Notes under the pieces: model-generated
The model's input: only the letters and a program-made list of their open reading frames with translations
What the model was told of the DNA's origin: nothing
Databases searched by the model: none
Position numbers and translations under genes: made by a program
Assembly (NCBI RefSeq): GCF_001027285.1
Contig: NZ_CP011509.1
Coordinates: 7,960,501-8,024,500, forward strand
Direction: 5' to 3'
Length of the DNA: 64,000 nucleotides
From: Archangium gephyra
GTDB taxonomy: Bacteria > Myxococcota > Myxococcia > Myxococcales > Myxococcaceae
Shown: in pieces, positions 35,609-43,839 of the stretch
How the letters are laid out: the number at the start of each line of letters is the position of its first letter
Position numbering within the stretch: the first letter of the stretch is position 1

Positions 35609-36367
35609 CTACCCGCGATCGCGCGTGGCCGGAGGCTTCTCGCCCGGCTCGCGGCGGCGGCCCACGGCGAACGCGTAGCTCGAGGTGGCCTTGCCGTTCT
35701 CCCGGTGCAGGGCCATCTCCTCGCGCAGCCAGGTGGCCTGCTCGGCCGGGGCCTTGGCGAGGTAGGGCTCCAGGTCCTTGTAGAGGGCATCCAGCTCGGC
35801 GTCCTGGAGGGACTCGACGGACTCGGGCTCGAAGCCGGACAGGGCCAGGTGCTGGAGCAGCTCGCGGGGCAGCAGCAGCGAGGCCCCCAGGCGGCGCTCC
35901 CAGAAGTCGAGCACGGCGCGGGGCGTCACGCGGCCCACCCGGACCGGATAGGTCAGGCCCAGCCGGCCGTTGTGGGCCAGCAGGGGCCGGAAGGTGCCCA
36001 CCGCATCGGCGAGCGCCAGGAAGATCCGTCCCTGGCAGAGGATGGCGTCGAACTCGCCCTCCCGGAAGGCGGGCTTGCGCAGATCCACGCGCCGCACGTC
36101 CACCCGGCCGTCCAGCCCGAGCGAGCGCACCCGATCCCTCATGTGCATGAGGAGCGTCTCGTCCGAGTCCGCGGCCACCACGGAGCAGCCAAACTCCTGG
36201 GCAAGCACCACGCTGGCCGGGCCGGAGGGGCCACAGCCGAGCTCCAGCACACGGCCGCCCTCTTCCAGCTGCGCCACCTTCGCGAAGCGGCGGGTCGCGA
36301 TCTCGGAGCTGAAGGGGCGCCGAGCGTCACCAGGGAAGTAGAGCGGAAAGGGCTCAGCCGGGCTCAT
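35609..36367 (-). CDS. SAM-dependent methyltransferase
   Basis: 252 residues, class I Rossmann methyltransferase. Motif I GGRVLELGCGPSGPASVVL (about 37-55), acidic residue after strand 2 in VVAADSDETLL, motif for strand 4 FDAILCQGRIFLAL, and VRRVDLRKPAF between. The C-terminal part (DFWERRLGASLLLPRELLQHLALSGFEPESVESL) is like small-molecule methyltransferases. The substrate is not predictable. ATG with GAGG six bases upstream. Convergent with the lipid kinase gene across repeat copy d. Confidence 0.87.
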   Translation of the reverse strand: MSPAEPFPLYFPGDARRPFSSEIATRRFAKVAQLEEGGRVLELGCGPSGPASVVLAQEFGCSVVAADSDETLLMHMRDRVRSLGLDGRVDVRRVDLRKPAFREGEFDAILCQGRIFLALADAVGTFRPLLAHNGRLGLTYPVRVGRVTPRAVLDFWERRLGASLLLPRELLQHLALSGFEPESVESLQDAELDALYKDLEPYLAKAPAEQATWLREEMALHRENGKATSSYAFAVGRRREPGEKPPATRDRG

Positions 36368-36436
36368 GAGGAGCCTCTTCTACACCGCTGGCCCGGAATC
36401 GCCAATTCCCCCCGCGCACCCGGGCGGGGGCCGCCC

Positions 36437-36760
36437 TCAGAGGTAGTAGACGACCCTCGGCTCCTGCCGCAGCCGGGCATAGATGGAGCGGCGGTGCTCC
36501 TCGGACAGCAGGTACACCGACACGCTCACCGACACGTAGGTGCCCTTGCTGCTGGGCTGCTCCCGGATGGAGTCCGGGGAGATCTCCGTGCCCATGAGCG
36601 TCCGGAAGAGCTCGCGCACGTACTGGACGAACCCGCCCGGCTCCTGCCGCCCCATGACCTTGAAGGTATAGACAGTGGGGTACTCGATGAGCGGCTTCTT
36701 CTCCTCGCCGTCACCCTGCGTGCCCTGCGTGGCACCATCTCCCATACCATCTGCCTTCAT
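36437..36760 (-). CDS. DUF493 (YbeD-like) family protein
   Basis: 107 residues. After an acidic/Gly-rich N-terminal stretch of ~20 comes the DUF493 core IEYPTVYTFKVMGRQEPGGFVQYVRELFR and a beta-sheet end TYVSVSVSVYLLSEEHRRSIYARL...VVYYL, the ACT-like fold of YbeD. Function is unknown; in E. coli a YbeD homologue lies by lipoate genes. Here it follows the PhoH gene by 27 bp with its own GAGG Shine-Dalgarno, so the two form a unit. Confidence 0.85.
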   Translation of the reverse strand: MKADGMGDGATQGTQGDGEEKKPLIEYPTVYTFKVMGRQEPGGFVQYVRELFRTLMGTEISPDSIREQPSSKGTYVSVSVSVYLLSEEHRRSIYARLRQEPRVVYYL

Positions 36761-36787
36761 GACTGCTTCCTCGTGCGGCGCAGGGGG

Positions 36788-38110
36788 CTAGAGGAGGTTG
36801 GCCGCGAGCTCGGCCAGGGCGCTGCGCTCGCCCTTGGCCATGGTGATGTGGCCCGCGATCTTCTCATTCTTGAACCGGTTGACCACGTGAACGAGTCCGT
36901 TGTTGGTCGCGTCCACGTAGGGGTTGTCTATCTGGAACGGGTCCCCGGTGAGAATGATTTTCGTGTTGTCGCCCACGCGGGTGATGATCGTCTTCACCTC
37001 GTGGGGGGTGAGGTTCTGCGCCTCGTCGATGATGATGTACTGGTTGGGGATGGAGCGCCCGCGGATGTAGGTGAGCGCCTCGATCTCCATCAGCCCCAGG
37101 TCGATGAGCTCGTGGTAGCCCCGGCCCGCCTTCTTGTCGGCGCGGCTCAGGTTCATCAAGAACTCCACGTTGTCGAAGATGGGCTGCATCCAGGGGTTCA
37201 TCTTCTCTTCCAGGCTGCCCGGCAGGTACCCGATGTCCCGGCCGAGCGGGAAGACGGGCCGGCTGACGAGCAGCTTCTGGTACACGCCCTCCTCCGTCAC
37301 CTTGTGGAGCCCCGCGGCGATCGCCAGCAGCGTCTTGCCCGTGCCCGCCTTGCCCACGATGGTGACGAGCTTGATCTCGTCGTTCATCACGAGATCCAGG
37401 GCGAAGCTCTGCTCCATGTTGCGCGGGCGGATGCCCCAGACGCCCTCGGACTTCATGCCGCGCAGCAGCGGCACCACCCGGCCCCGCGACGCGTTGAAGC
37501 GGCCCATGGCGGTGTGCGACGGGTTCGTCTCGTCCTTGAGCAGGATGAACTGGTGCGGCGAGAGCGACTCCTGTCCGGAGATCTCCACCTCGGCGCCCGG
37601 CTTGTACATCTGGTCCACCATGTCGCGGGGGACCAGGCGCTCGGTGAAGCCCGTGTAGAGCTCGGTGATCTCCACCCGCTCGGCGTCGTAGTCCTCGGCG
37701 ATGAGGCCCAGCGCGTCCGCGCGGATGCGCAGGTTGGTGTCCTTGGTGATGAAGACGGCCGGTGACTGCGGCTCGCGCTCCATCAAGTCGATGGCCACCG
37801 AGAGGATGCGGTTGTCCATCAGGTTGCTGTCCGCCATGGAGAGCGGCAGATCCCTGTCGGTGAAGCACACGCGCAGCACGCCCCCGTGCGGCAGGCGCAC
37901 CCCGTCCTTGAGCGAGCCCTCCTCCCGGAAGGAGTCCAGGTAGCGCGCCACCAGACGCGCATTGCGCCCCAGCTCGGAGAGATCGCGCTTGAACTGATCG
38001 ATCTCCTCGATGACGTAGATGGGGATGATGACGTTGTGTTCCTTGAAGCTGTAGATGGAGCGGGGGTCGTGGAGAAGGACGTTGGTGTCGAGGATGAAGT
38101 TCTTTCGCAT
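36788..38110 (-). CDS. PhoH-family ATPase with N-terminal PIN nuclease domain
   Basis: 440 residues. PIN domain at 1-~150 (MRKNFILDTNVLLHDP, then VIEEIDQFKRD, and DNRILSVAIDLM with the acidic metal ligands) fused to the PhoH ATPase: Walker A GKAGTGKTLLAI, VSRPVFPLGRDIGYLPGS, and Walker B YIIIDEAQNLTPHEVK. The same fusion is seen in YlaK of Bacillus; it is proposed to act as an ATP-driven RNA helicase-nuclease. ATG 38110 begins exactly at the PIN core; an open frame continues upstream without similarity. It heads a unit with the DUF493 gene. Confidence 0.92.
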   Translation of the reverse strand: MRKNFILDTNVLLHDPRSIYSFKEHNVIIPIYVIEEIDQFKRDLSELGRNARLVARYLDSFREEGSLKDGVRLPHGGVLRVCFTDRDLPLSMADSNLMDNRILSVAIDLMEREPQSPAVFITKDTNLRIRADALGLIAEDYDAERVEITELYTGFTERLVPRDMVDQMYKPGAEVEISGQESLSPHQFILLKDETNPSHTAMGRFNASRGRVVPLLRGMKSEGVWGIRPRNMEQSFALDLVMNDEIKLVTIVGKAGTGKTLLAIAAGLHKVTEEGVYQKLLVSRPVFPLGRDIGYLPGSLEEKMNPWMQPIFDNVEFLMNLSRADKKAGRGYHELIDLGLMEIEALTYIRGRSIPNQYIIIDEAQNLTPHEVKTIITRVGDNTKIILTGDPFQIDNPYVDATNNGLVHVVNRFKNEKIAGHITMAKGERSALAELAANLL

Positions 38111-38390
38111 CGTGTGGAGCGCGACCTCGAGGTGGGTGCGACCGCTGGAACCGACCGTGCGACGGGACTCCGACTGACGGACCGCTTCTGCGCCTGACTG
38201 CCAACCGAATATTAGGCCGGGCCTCCCACGCGGGAAGCGGCCCGAGGCCATTTGGGGCCTACCTCGGGTGTAACGCACACGCTAACAAGGTGGTTCCCGC
38301 CGCGCCCATGATCTCCGGATCAGTGGACGCCCGCTCCGCCAGCCGCTCCACGGCCTCCAGAGGCCTCCAGATGTCGTCGAGCGAACACCC

Positions 38391-38963
38391 CTACAGGTAG
38401 CGGATCTGCACGAGGGTGTATTCGATTTCCCCACGGGGACGGTGCACCTCGACGGTGTCGCCGACCTTCTTGCGCAGCAGGGCCTTCGCGATGGGCGACT
38501 CCACGCTGATGCGGCCGCCGGCGGTGTCGATCTCGTCCGAGCCGACGATCTGGTAGGTCACCCGGGCCTCGTCCTCGTCCTCGAGCGTCACGGTGGCGCC
38601 GAAGTAGACGCGGGAGGGGTCCGGCTGCTCGGACGGGGTGACGATGGTGGCGGTGTCCAGGCGCTTCTGGAGGAAGCGGATGCGCCGGTCGATCTCGCGC
38701 AGGCGCTTCTTGCCGTAGATGTACTCGGCGTTCTCCGAGCGGTCCCCCTGGGCGGCGGCGGCGGACACCTCGGCGGTGACCTTGGGACGCTCCTCGTTGA
38801 GCAGGCGCAGCAGCTCCTTGTGCATGCGCTCGGCCCCAGAGCGGGTGAGGTAGCGGCGGTGGCCGGAGGAGGACTTTTCTTCTTCCTCTTCCTCCCCACC
38901 CTCCAGTTGCAGCGCGTCGTTCTCCTCGGGGGCTTCCTCGGAATTCCGGACGTCTCGGGACAT
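38391..38963 (-). CDS. greB: Transcript cleavage factor GreB with acidic N-terminal extension
   Basis: 190 residues. Residues ~48-190 align with GreB: YLTRSGAERMHKEL, EERPKVTAEVSAAAAQGDRSENAEYIYGKKRLREIDRR (the two acidic residues of the coiled-coil tip lie in DRSENAEY), and GRISVESPIAKALLRKKVGD. It rescues backtracked RNA polymerase. Compared with the usual ~158 residues it has about 40 extra at the N-terminus, highly acidic (EEAPEEND and a run of six Glu). ATG 38963 preceded by AAAGAGG at short spacing. It lies just upstream of two tRNA genes on the other strand. Confidence 0.92.
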   Translation of the reverse strand: MSRDVRNSEEAPEENDALQLEGGEEEEEEKSSSGHRRYLTRSGAERMHKELLRLLNEERPKVTAEVSAAAAQGDRSENAEYIYGKKRLREIDRRIRFLQKRLDTATIVTPSEQPDPSRVYFGATVTLEDEDEARVTYQIVGSDEIDTAGGRISVESPIAKALLRKKVGDTVEVHRPRGEIEYTLVQIRYL

Positions 38964-39141
38964 GGCCTCTTTGTATAGCGCCTCCGGGGGGCGGAAGGAG
39001 GCGTGGGGGCGGGCCGTTGAAGAGTGGCTGTCAGGTGACGGGGGGAACGATCGCCAGTAGAAGTCGGGAACGAGTGCTGGTAGAGAGCGCCCGGAGGCCG
39101 GAGGTCGAGGAATCCGGCGGTAGAGCAAAAAAGAATAGTGC

Positions 39142-39214
<73 letters not shown>

Positions 39215-39219
39215 CAGAG

Positions 39220-39292
39220 GTCCCCGTCGTCTAGAGGCCCAGGACGCTGGCCTTTCAAGCCGGTAACACGGGTTCGAATCCCGTCGGGGACA
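39220..39292 (+). tRNA. tRNA-Glu (anticodon UUC)
   Basis: 73 nt. Acceptor GTCCCCG / CGGGGAC, discriminator A; anticodon stem CTGGC / GCCGG with one T-G pair, loop CTTTCAA gives TTC; T arm ACGGG-TTCGAAT-CCCGT. CCA is not encoded. Closed by a terminator 6 bp downstream. Confidence 0.95.
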
Positions 39293-39297
39293 CAAAG

Positions 39298-39348
39298 CCG
39301 AGGCCGGAAGCCGCTGAGCAATCAGGGGTTTCCGGCCTCGGTGTTTTC
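39298..39348 (+). terminator. Rho-independent terminator of the tRNA operon
   Basis: CCGAGGCCGGAA (39298-39309) pairs perfectly with TTCCGGCCTCGG (39330-39341), 12 bp, followed by TGTTTTC. Confidence 0.85.
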
Positions 39349-39564
39349 AGGACCGGGCGCGTCTCCAGGATGGCTCCACGCCGGAGACCCTCCCCGTCCC
39401 TCCTCCAGCATCTGGAGGGCGCGGTGCGTCTCCCCCTTCCCCAGGTGCAGGTACCGCATGGTGGTGCGGAGGACAGGAAGCGCCCCCGTCACCTTGAGCC
39501 CCGCCCGCTTCCGCGCGGCGGCCTATAACTCTATTGACCTCCAAAGTCAGGAGAACCAATCACA

Positions 39565-40080
39565 ATGATTCTTACCAAGCCGCGCGATCCGAGATTCATA
39601 ACCATTCGTCGTGGCGGTACCCTGAGCGACGCCAATCACCGCCTGCTCGCGTTATGGGCGGCTGCTTGCGCGGAGCATGTATTGCATTTCTTTGAAGAAG
39701 CACAACCAGACGATGGACGTCCGCGTCAGGCAATTGAGCTGATTCACGCCTGGACACGGGGCGAAATCACCATGCGCCAGGCCCACAAGGCGGCCTTTGT
39801 CGCCAACGCCGCGGCGAGAGAGATTTCCGGTGCGGCCAAGTTCGCGGCCCTTGCGGCCGGCCAGGCGGTGGCAGTCGCGCATGTGGCAGCTCATGAGTTG
39901 GGCGCTGCAGCATATGCAATCCGGGCCGCGCGAGCTGCCGCGCCTGAAGACGAGCGTGAACAAGCCGGTCGTCAGGAGTGCCACTGGCAGCGCGAACAGC
40001 TTCCCGATGAAATCCGGGAGCTTGTGCTTGATGACCAGCGACTGCGCAATGAGGCGTGCTGGTCTGTGTTTGATTGTTGA
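39565..40080 (+). CDS. Imm5-like putative immunity protein (orphan)
   Basis: 171 residues, all-helical and Ala-rich. The start region TIRRGGTLSDANHRLLALWAAACAEHVLHFFE and the following PRQAIELIHAWTRGEI match the Imm5 family of immunity proteins that accompany polymorphic toxins. No toxin gene is visible next to it, so it is an orphan: a cytoplasmic protector against a neighbour's or a distant toxin. Base use is visibly more A/T-rich than in flanking genes, pointing to transfer, and it lies next to a tRNA pair, a common insertion point. Shine-Dalgarno AGGAG lies 11 bases before the ATG; a TATAAC box at 39524 may be its -10. Family assignment is from memory of the pattern. Confidence 0.75.
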   Translation: MILTKPRDPRFITIRRGGTLSDANHRLLALWAAACAEHVLHFFEEAQPDDGRPRQAIELIHAWTRGEITMRQAHKAAFVANAAAREISGAAKFAALAAGQAVAVAHVAAHELGAAAYAIRAARAAAPEDEREQAGRQECHWQREQLPDEIRELVLDDQRLRNEACWSVFDC

Positions 40081-40247
40081 ACCTGGTGCCTCCTCGCTGT
40101 ACTCACGCGACGCGGTCCGCCGGTCTCCACCGCGCCTTTTCGGCACGCCGGGCCGCGGCACGGGTGAGTTGCATGAGCTCAGGCCGCTTGACCCCCACCA
40201 TCGGGCGTGAGCCTACTGACCGCGCTACCGCAACAGGAGACTGCCCC

Positions 40248-40610
40248 ATGGAGCACAAGCGATTCTTCGACGAGATGTTCGCGCACGTGGATGCGCTCGA
40301 CGCCCGCGGCTTCGCATCATTCTTCACGCAAGGGGGCGTCTTCCGCTTCGGGAACAACGAGCCGGTCTCCGGCCGTGCCCACATCGAGGGCTTCATCTCC
40401 GGGTTCTTCTCGGCCATCGGCGGCATCAGCCACCAGTTCCAGAATTGCTGGACGCTGGAGGACCGCGCCTTCGCCAACGGGCTGGTCACCTACGTGCGCA
40501 AGGACGGCAGCAAGCTCACCGTCCCGTGGGCGACCATCTCCCGCTTCGAGGGCGGCAAACTGGCCGAGTACAACGCGTACGTCGACGCCTCGAAACTCTT
40601 CAATCCCTAG
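40248..40610 (+). CDS. SnoaL/NTF2-like protein
   Basis: 120 residues. Cone-shaped NTF2 fold typical of SnoaL-like proteins: RFFDEMFAHVDALDARGFASFFTQGGVFRFGNNEPVSGR, then IEGFISGFFSAIGGISHQF and WTLEDRAFANGLVTYVRKDG. Such proteins are small isomerases, cyclases or ligand-binding proteins; the function cannot be told. ATG 40248 has AGGAG eight bases upstream, and the open frame before it crosses no conserved sequence. The region between it and the Imm5-like gene (40081-40247) shows no further gene. Convergent with the radical SAM gene. Confidence 0.83.
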   Translation: MEHKRFFDEMFAHVDALDARGFASFFTQGGVFRFGNNEPVSGRAHIEGFISGFFSAIGGISHQFQNCWTLEDRAFANGLVTYVRKDGSKLTVPWATISRFEGGKLAEYNAYVDASKLFNP

Positions 40611-40636
40611 GCCCGCTCCGCAAGGCCCAGGAGGGT

Positions 40637-41887
40637 TCAGACTCCAGGCAGCGGGAAGGCCTCCCAACCCGGAGGCCACTCCACGCGCTCATAGGTGAAG
40701 TGATGCGGATCGTCCGACGGCCAGGGCGACTCGAGCGGCTCCTCCACCAGCTCGAAGACTCCATGGTCGAAGGGCAACCCCGTGCCGGGCGCGGCGCGGA
40801 CCACGCGCTCGCGCACGCCGCTCTCGGCCAGCCGGAGTGAGCGGTGGTGGCAGTAGGGGTTGTTGCCCCGCCGGTTGAAGAGCACATGCGCCCGTTGCGA
40901 GCACCCTCCCCGGCAGGCCTCGGCGTAGCGGCAGCTCGCGCAGTGGCCCCACAGGTGCGCGATGCCCTCGGGCGTCCCGGCATCGACGTTGAAGGTGAGC
41001 TCGCGCGTCTCCAGGATGTCGGCCAGGGGCTGCTGGCGGATGTTGCCGCCCACGAACTCGGACGGCAGCGTGGGGCACGCCTTGATGCCGCCATCCGCGT
41101 GGATGCCCAGCACGGACAGGCCCGCCTTGCAGCCCGCCCACACCTTGGCCCCGCTGGAAGAGAAGAGGAGGTCGTCGTACGGGCCGAAGTAGCCCACGTC
41201 GTTGCCGGGAACCAACGACAGCCGGGACTCCTCGCGCACACGCAGCGCGACGCGGGCGAGCATCCGGTAGAGGTCCGGCAGCTCCGCGGGCTGCAGCAGC
41301 ATCCACGCGTTGTCCGTCCCGTTGCCCATGGGACCGGTGAGTTGCACCTGCCAGGCGCGGATGCCGGCATCCCTCAGGCGCTCGTACAGCGCCGGCAGCT
41401 CGGGGGCGGACAGGCGGTTGACCTGCGTGTTCGAGCTGAAGGGCAGGCCCACCTCGCGGAAGTGGCCCAGTGTCTCGAAGCAGAAGCGGAACGAGCCCTT
41501 GCGACCACGGATGCGATCATGCGTGGCCTCCAGGCCGTCCACGGAGACGGAGACGTGCGCGATGCCCGCCTCCTTCATCCGCCGCGCCGTCTCGCGCGAG
41601 AGGCCATAGCCTCCCGTCGTCATGGTGCAGAGCATCCCGTGGTCCGTGATGGCCCGCGCGATGTCGAGCCAGTCGGGACGCAGGAACGCCTCGCCGCCCT
41701 CGATGGTCACTTCCTGGATGCCCACCTCGGCGAGCTGGCGCACCAGGTCGAGCGCCTCCTCGCGGGAGAGCTCATTCTTGCGGCTGTCTCCCGCCCGCGA
41801 ACCGCAGTGGCCGCAGGCGAGGTTGCACTTGAGGGTGAGTTCCCACACGGCATAGGCCGTGCGGGTCTGGACGGCGGGCGGGGGCAT
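40637..41887 (-). CDS. Radical SAM/SPASM peptide maturase
   Basis: 416 residues. The radical-SAM cluster motif CxxxCxxC is at C21, C25, C28 within WELTLKCNLACGHCGSRAG. Further conserved parts are VTIEGGEAFLRPDW (the GGE motif), MTTGGYGLS and VSVSVDGLEATHDRIRG. The C-terminal SPASM domain has WAGCKAGLSVLGIHADGGIKACP, then HCASCRYAEACRGGC and NPYCHHR, giving the seven-Cys pattern for two auxiliary 4Fe-4S clusters. SPASM enzymes usually act on ribosomal peptides. The gene for a 58-residue peptide ends 26 bp upstream, in the same direction. There is no RRE-like domain at the short N-terminus. The nearest known group I can suggest is PlpX-type spliceases, an inference from the substrate's YG motif and not proven. 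Confidence 0.9.
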   Translation of the reverse strand: MPPPAVQTRTAYAVWELTLKCNLACGHCGSRAGDSRKNELSREEALDLVRQLAEVGIQEVTIEGGEAFLRPDWLDIARAITDHGMLCTMTTGGYGLSRETARRMKEAGIAHVSVSVDGLEATHDRIRGRKGSFRFCFETLGHFREVGLPFSSNTQVNRLSAPELPALYERLRDAGIRAWQVQLTGPMGNGTDNAWMLLQPAELPDLYRMLARVALRVREESRLSLVPGNDVGYFGPYDDLLFSSSGAKVWAGCKAGLSVLGIHADGGIKACPTLPSEFVGGNIRQQPLADILETRELTFNVDAGTPEGIAHLWGHCASCRYAEACRGGCSQRAHVLFNRRGNNPYCHHRSLRLAESGVRERVVRAAPGTGLPFDHGVFELVEEPLESPWPSDDPHHFTYERVEWPPGWEAFPLPGV

Positions 41888-41913
41888 GAGACGGGAGTGG
41901 GGACCGCGAGGGA

Positions 41914-42090
41914 TCAGCTCAGCTTGTTCTTGATGATGTCTTCATCCGGGGGCGGCAGGCCGTAGTCGGCGCTGCCTCCGCGGATCTGATCGAGCGCCTT
42001 CTCGTCCAGCTCGAGCACCTGGCGGGTGCGCTCGTTCTGACGATCAATGACCTGCGTGCGCGGAAACTTCTTCTCGACCTTCTTCGTCAT
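41914..42090 (-). CDS. Putative RiPP precursor peptide
   Basis: 58 residues. The leader-like part is charged (KK, EKK, RQNER) and ends LELDEKALDQIRGG with Gly38-Gly39, a classic double-glycine cleavage site preceded by the usual L...L..I spacing. The putative core is SADYGLPPPDED plus a basic end (IIKNKLS), with a single Tyr43-Gly44. AAGGA lies six bases before the ATG. It lies 26 bp ahead of the radical SAM/SPASM gene and shares its strand, so the two should be one transcript. No export or peptidase gene was found nearby, so a distant C39-type transporter would be needed. It is too short for routine gene lists, but the ribosome-binding site, GG leader and partner enzyme all agree. Confidence 0.8.
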   Translation of the reverse strand: MTKKVEKKFPRTQVIDRQNERTRQVLELDEKALDQIRGGSADYGLPPPDEDIIKNKLS

Positions 42091-42231
42091 GGGCGGTCCT
42101 TTCGTGAAGGGACGCTCGAGGATAAGGCTTCCTGATGACCGATAGCAATCCAGAACTTCAGGACAGGCCCGTCGTACCGCCCGGGGGAAACAGGGCGCCG
42201 CGAATGCCGTGTACCTGGCGCCGGAGAGGCT

Positions 42232-43839
42232 TCAATCCCAGCGATCCAGCGTGTAGGTCGCGACGGAGCCCTTGCTCGTCACGCGAAGCCCCACGTTCCA
42301 GGAGGAATCCGCGGAGGGGATGACCATGAGGCCGCTGGCGAGCGGCTCCCCCTCGGGAACCACCAACTGGCGGCTGCGTGAGAACGCCTCGATGGTCGCG
42401 CGAATCCCATGCAGGTCGCTTCGCAGGTGCTCGGGAAACAGCGACAGGCTGCTGTTCCGGCTGTCGCGCGAGCCCTTCAGGATGAAGAAGACACCCTGCC
42501 CCTGCTGCGGGAAACGATCGCCGAACCAGGTGTTGGGCTTCATCGTCAGCCCGAGGACCTCCACGTAACCCGGCGTCAGGCCCCAACTGCTCGCGGTGCT
42601 CGGGTTCTGGTAGAAGTACCAGGTGACCGCGTTGCGCTGCTCCGGCGAGTCCCACTGGATGAGGGGCGGCGCGTCGGGATGGACCGCCGTGATCAGTGCC
42701 GAGAACGCCGAGCTGCTGGAAGGAACCAGCAACTCCATCTTCTCGGCCGTGGGCAGCACGGTGTCGCGGAACTTGATCCACGTCAGCGTCTTGGTGGGCA
42801 GTTTGAGGTCCGTGGCCCGAGCCTCCTCCTTGGACTTGAGATGCCCGAAGACACTCCCACCCTTCTCGGGCTTGTCCGTCCTCGGCTTCCAGGTGAGCGG
42901 CACATCCGCGAGCGTGGCGAAGCGGCGCTCCAACGCGGGGGCGAGCCCCAGCTTCGCGATCGCCTCCTCCGCCTGCTGGATGTTCCCCGCGGACGGCGCC
43001 GCCTGTGGGCGCTGGTACTGGAGCGGGTGCATCTTGTCATCGAACCGCTTCTTGACCGTCTCGAAGGGCAGGCCCGCCGCGAGGTCCTCCAGCAGCGTGC
43101 CGACCATCGAGCTGCGCGGCGTGCAGAAGCCCGCGGGCGCCGAGGCCACTGCCTTCCAGATCAGATTGCGGCCCTGGGGCGTCTTGCGCTCGCGCTGGCG
43201 GGCGATGAGCCACTCGACTACGCCGATGAACTTCTCGGAGCGCGTGAGCGCCTCCGCCTGAAGGACGACCCGGGCCTGCTCCAGAAGCTCCGCCTTGAAC
43301 TCGTCGAGCGCCACGTTCAAGCAGCGGTGGTTCTCCCGATGCTCGGCCATCTTCTGGCTGGCACTCAGGAGGCCCGGCTTGAAGACGCGGGCCTGGGGAA
43401 CGCGCACGGCCAGGTGCTTCCAGACGCCCGTCTCGGGGTTGCCCCAGACAGGCTCGGACGAGAGGAACACGCCGTTGACGTGAGCCTTCTCGACCATCCC
43501 CCGCAGCCGCTGCACGGCGGCGAGGTTCTCCTCGGAGGCCAGATGCTCGAGCCAGAAGGGGCTGCCCTGATGACCCGTCTCGTCGAGGGTCACCAGATGG
43601 CCGAAGCGCTCGATGAACTGACGGCAGCTGTTGCAGTTCTGCTGCTGGCGGAGCTCCTCGGGGAAGGAGGCGAGGTAGGCCTCCCAGAGACCGGCGGCAT
43701 TCGTGGTGAACAGCTGCTGGTGGGCGACGTGCTCCTCGAAGCCCGCCTGGAGGCGGCCCAGATAGCCGTGGTAGTCAGACCCGTCACGGGTACCCACCTG
43801 CTGAGACGGCGAGCTGGCCTTCAGGTCACTGTTGCTCAT
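42232..43839 (-). CDS. Conserved protein of unknown function with CxxC motif
   Basis: 535 residues, no signal peptide and no membrane segment. N-terminal region with QNCNSCRQFIERFG, a CxxC that could bind metal. The middle has a helical stretch with GFCTPRSSMVGTLLEDL and MHPLQYQRPQAAPSAGNIQQAE, a block that I associate with uncharacterised proteins of phages and actinobacteria. The C-terminal half is beta-rich and ends VATYTLDRWD. ATG preceded by AGGA nine bases upstream. It is on the same strand as, and 141 bp upstream of, the peptide/maturase pair, so it might belong to that locus, but there is no functional evidence. I could not assign it to a named family. Confidence 0.8.
   Translation of the reverse strand: MSNSDLKASSPSQQVGTRDGSDYHGYLGRLQAGFEEHVAHQQLFTTNAAGLWEAYLASFPEELRQQQNCNSCRQFIERFGHLVTLDETGHQGSPFWLEHLASEENLAAVQRLRGMVEKAHVNGVFLSSEPVWGNPETGVWKHLAVRVPQARVFKPGLLSASQKMAEHRENHRCLNVALDEFKAELLEQARVVLQAEALTRSEKFIGVVEWLIARQRERKTPQGRNLIWKAVASAPAGFCTPRSSMVGTLLEDLAAGLPFETVKKRFDDKMHPLQYQRPQAAPSAGNIQQAEEAIAKLGLAPALERRFATLADVPLTWKPRTDKPEKGGSVFGHLKSKEEARATDLKLPTKTLTWIKFRDTVLPTAEKMELLVPSSSSAFSALITAVHPDAPPLIQWDSPEQRNAVTWYFYQNPSTASSWGLTPGYVEVLGLTMKPNTWFGDRFPQQGQGVFFILKGSRDSRNSSLSLFPEHLRSDLHGIRATIEAFSRSRQLVVPEGEPLASGLMVIPSADSSWNVGLRVTSKGSVATYTLDRWD

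Noticed and set aside
39293..40247. Integrated element boundaries next to the tRNA genes
   Set aside because: No repeat of the tRNA 3' end and no integrase were seen, so attachment sites cannot be supported.
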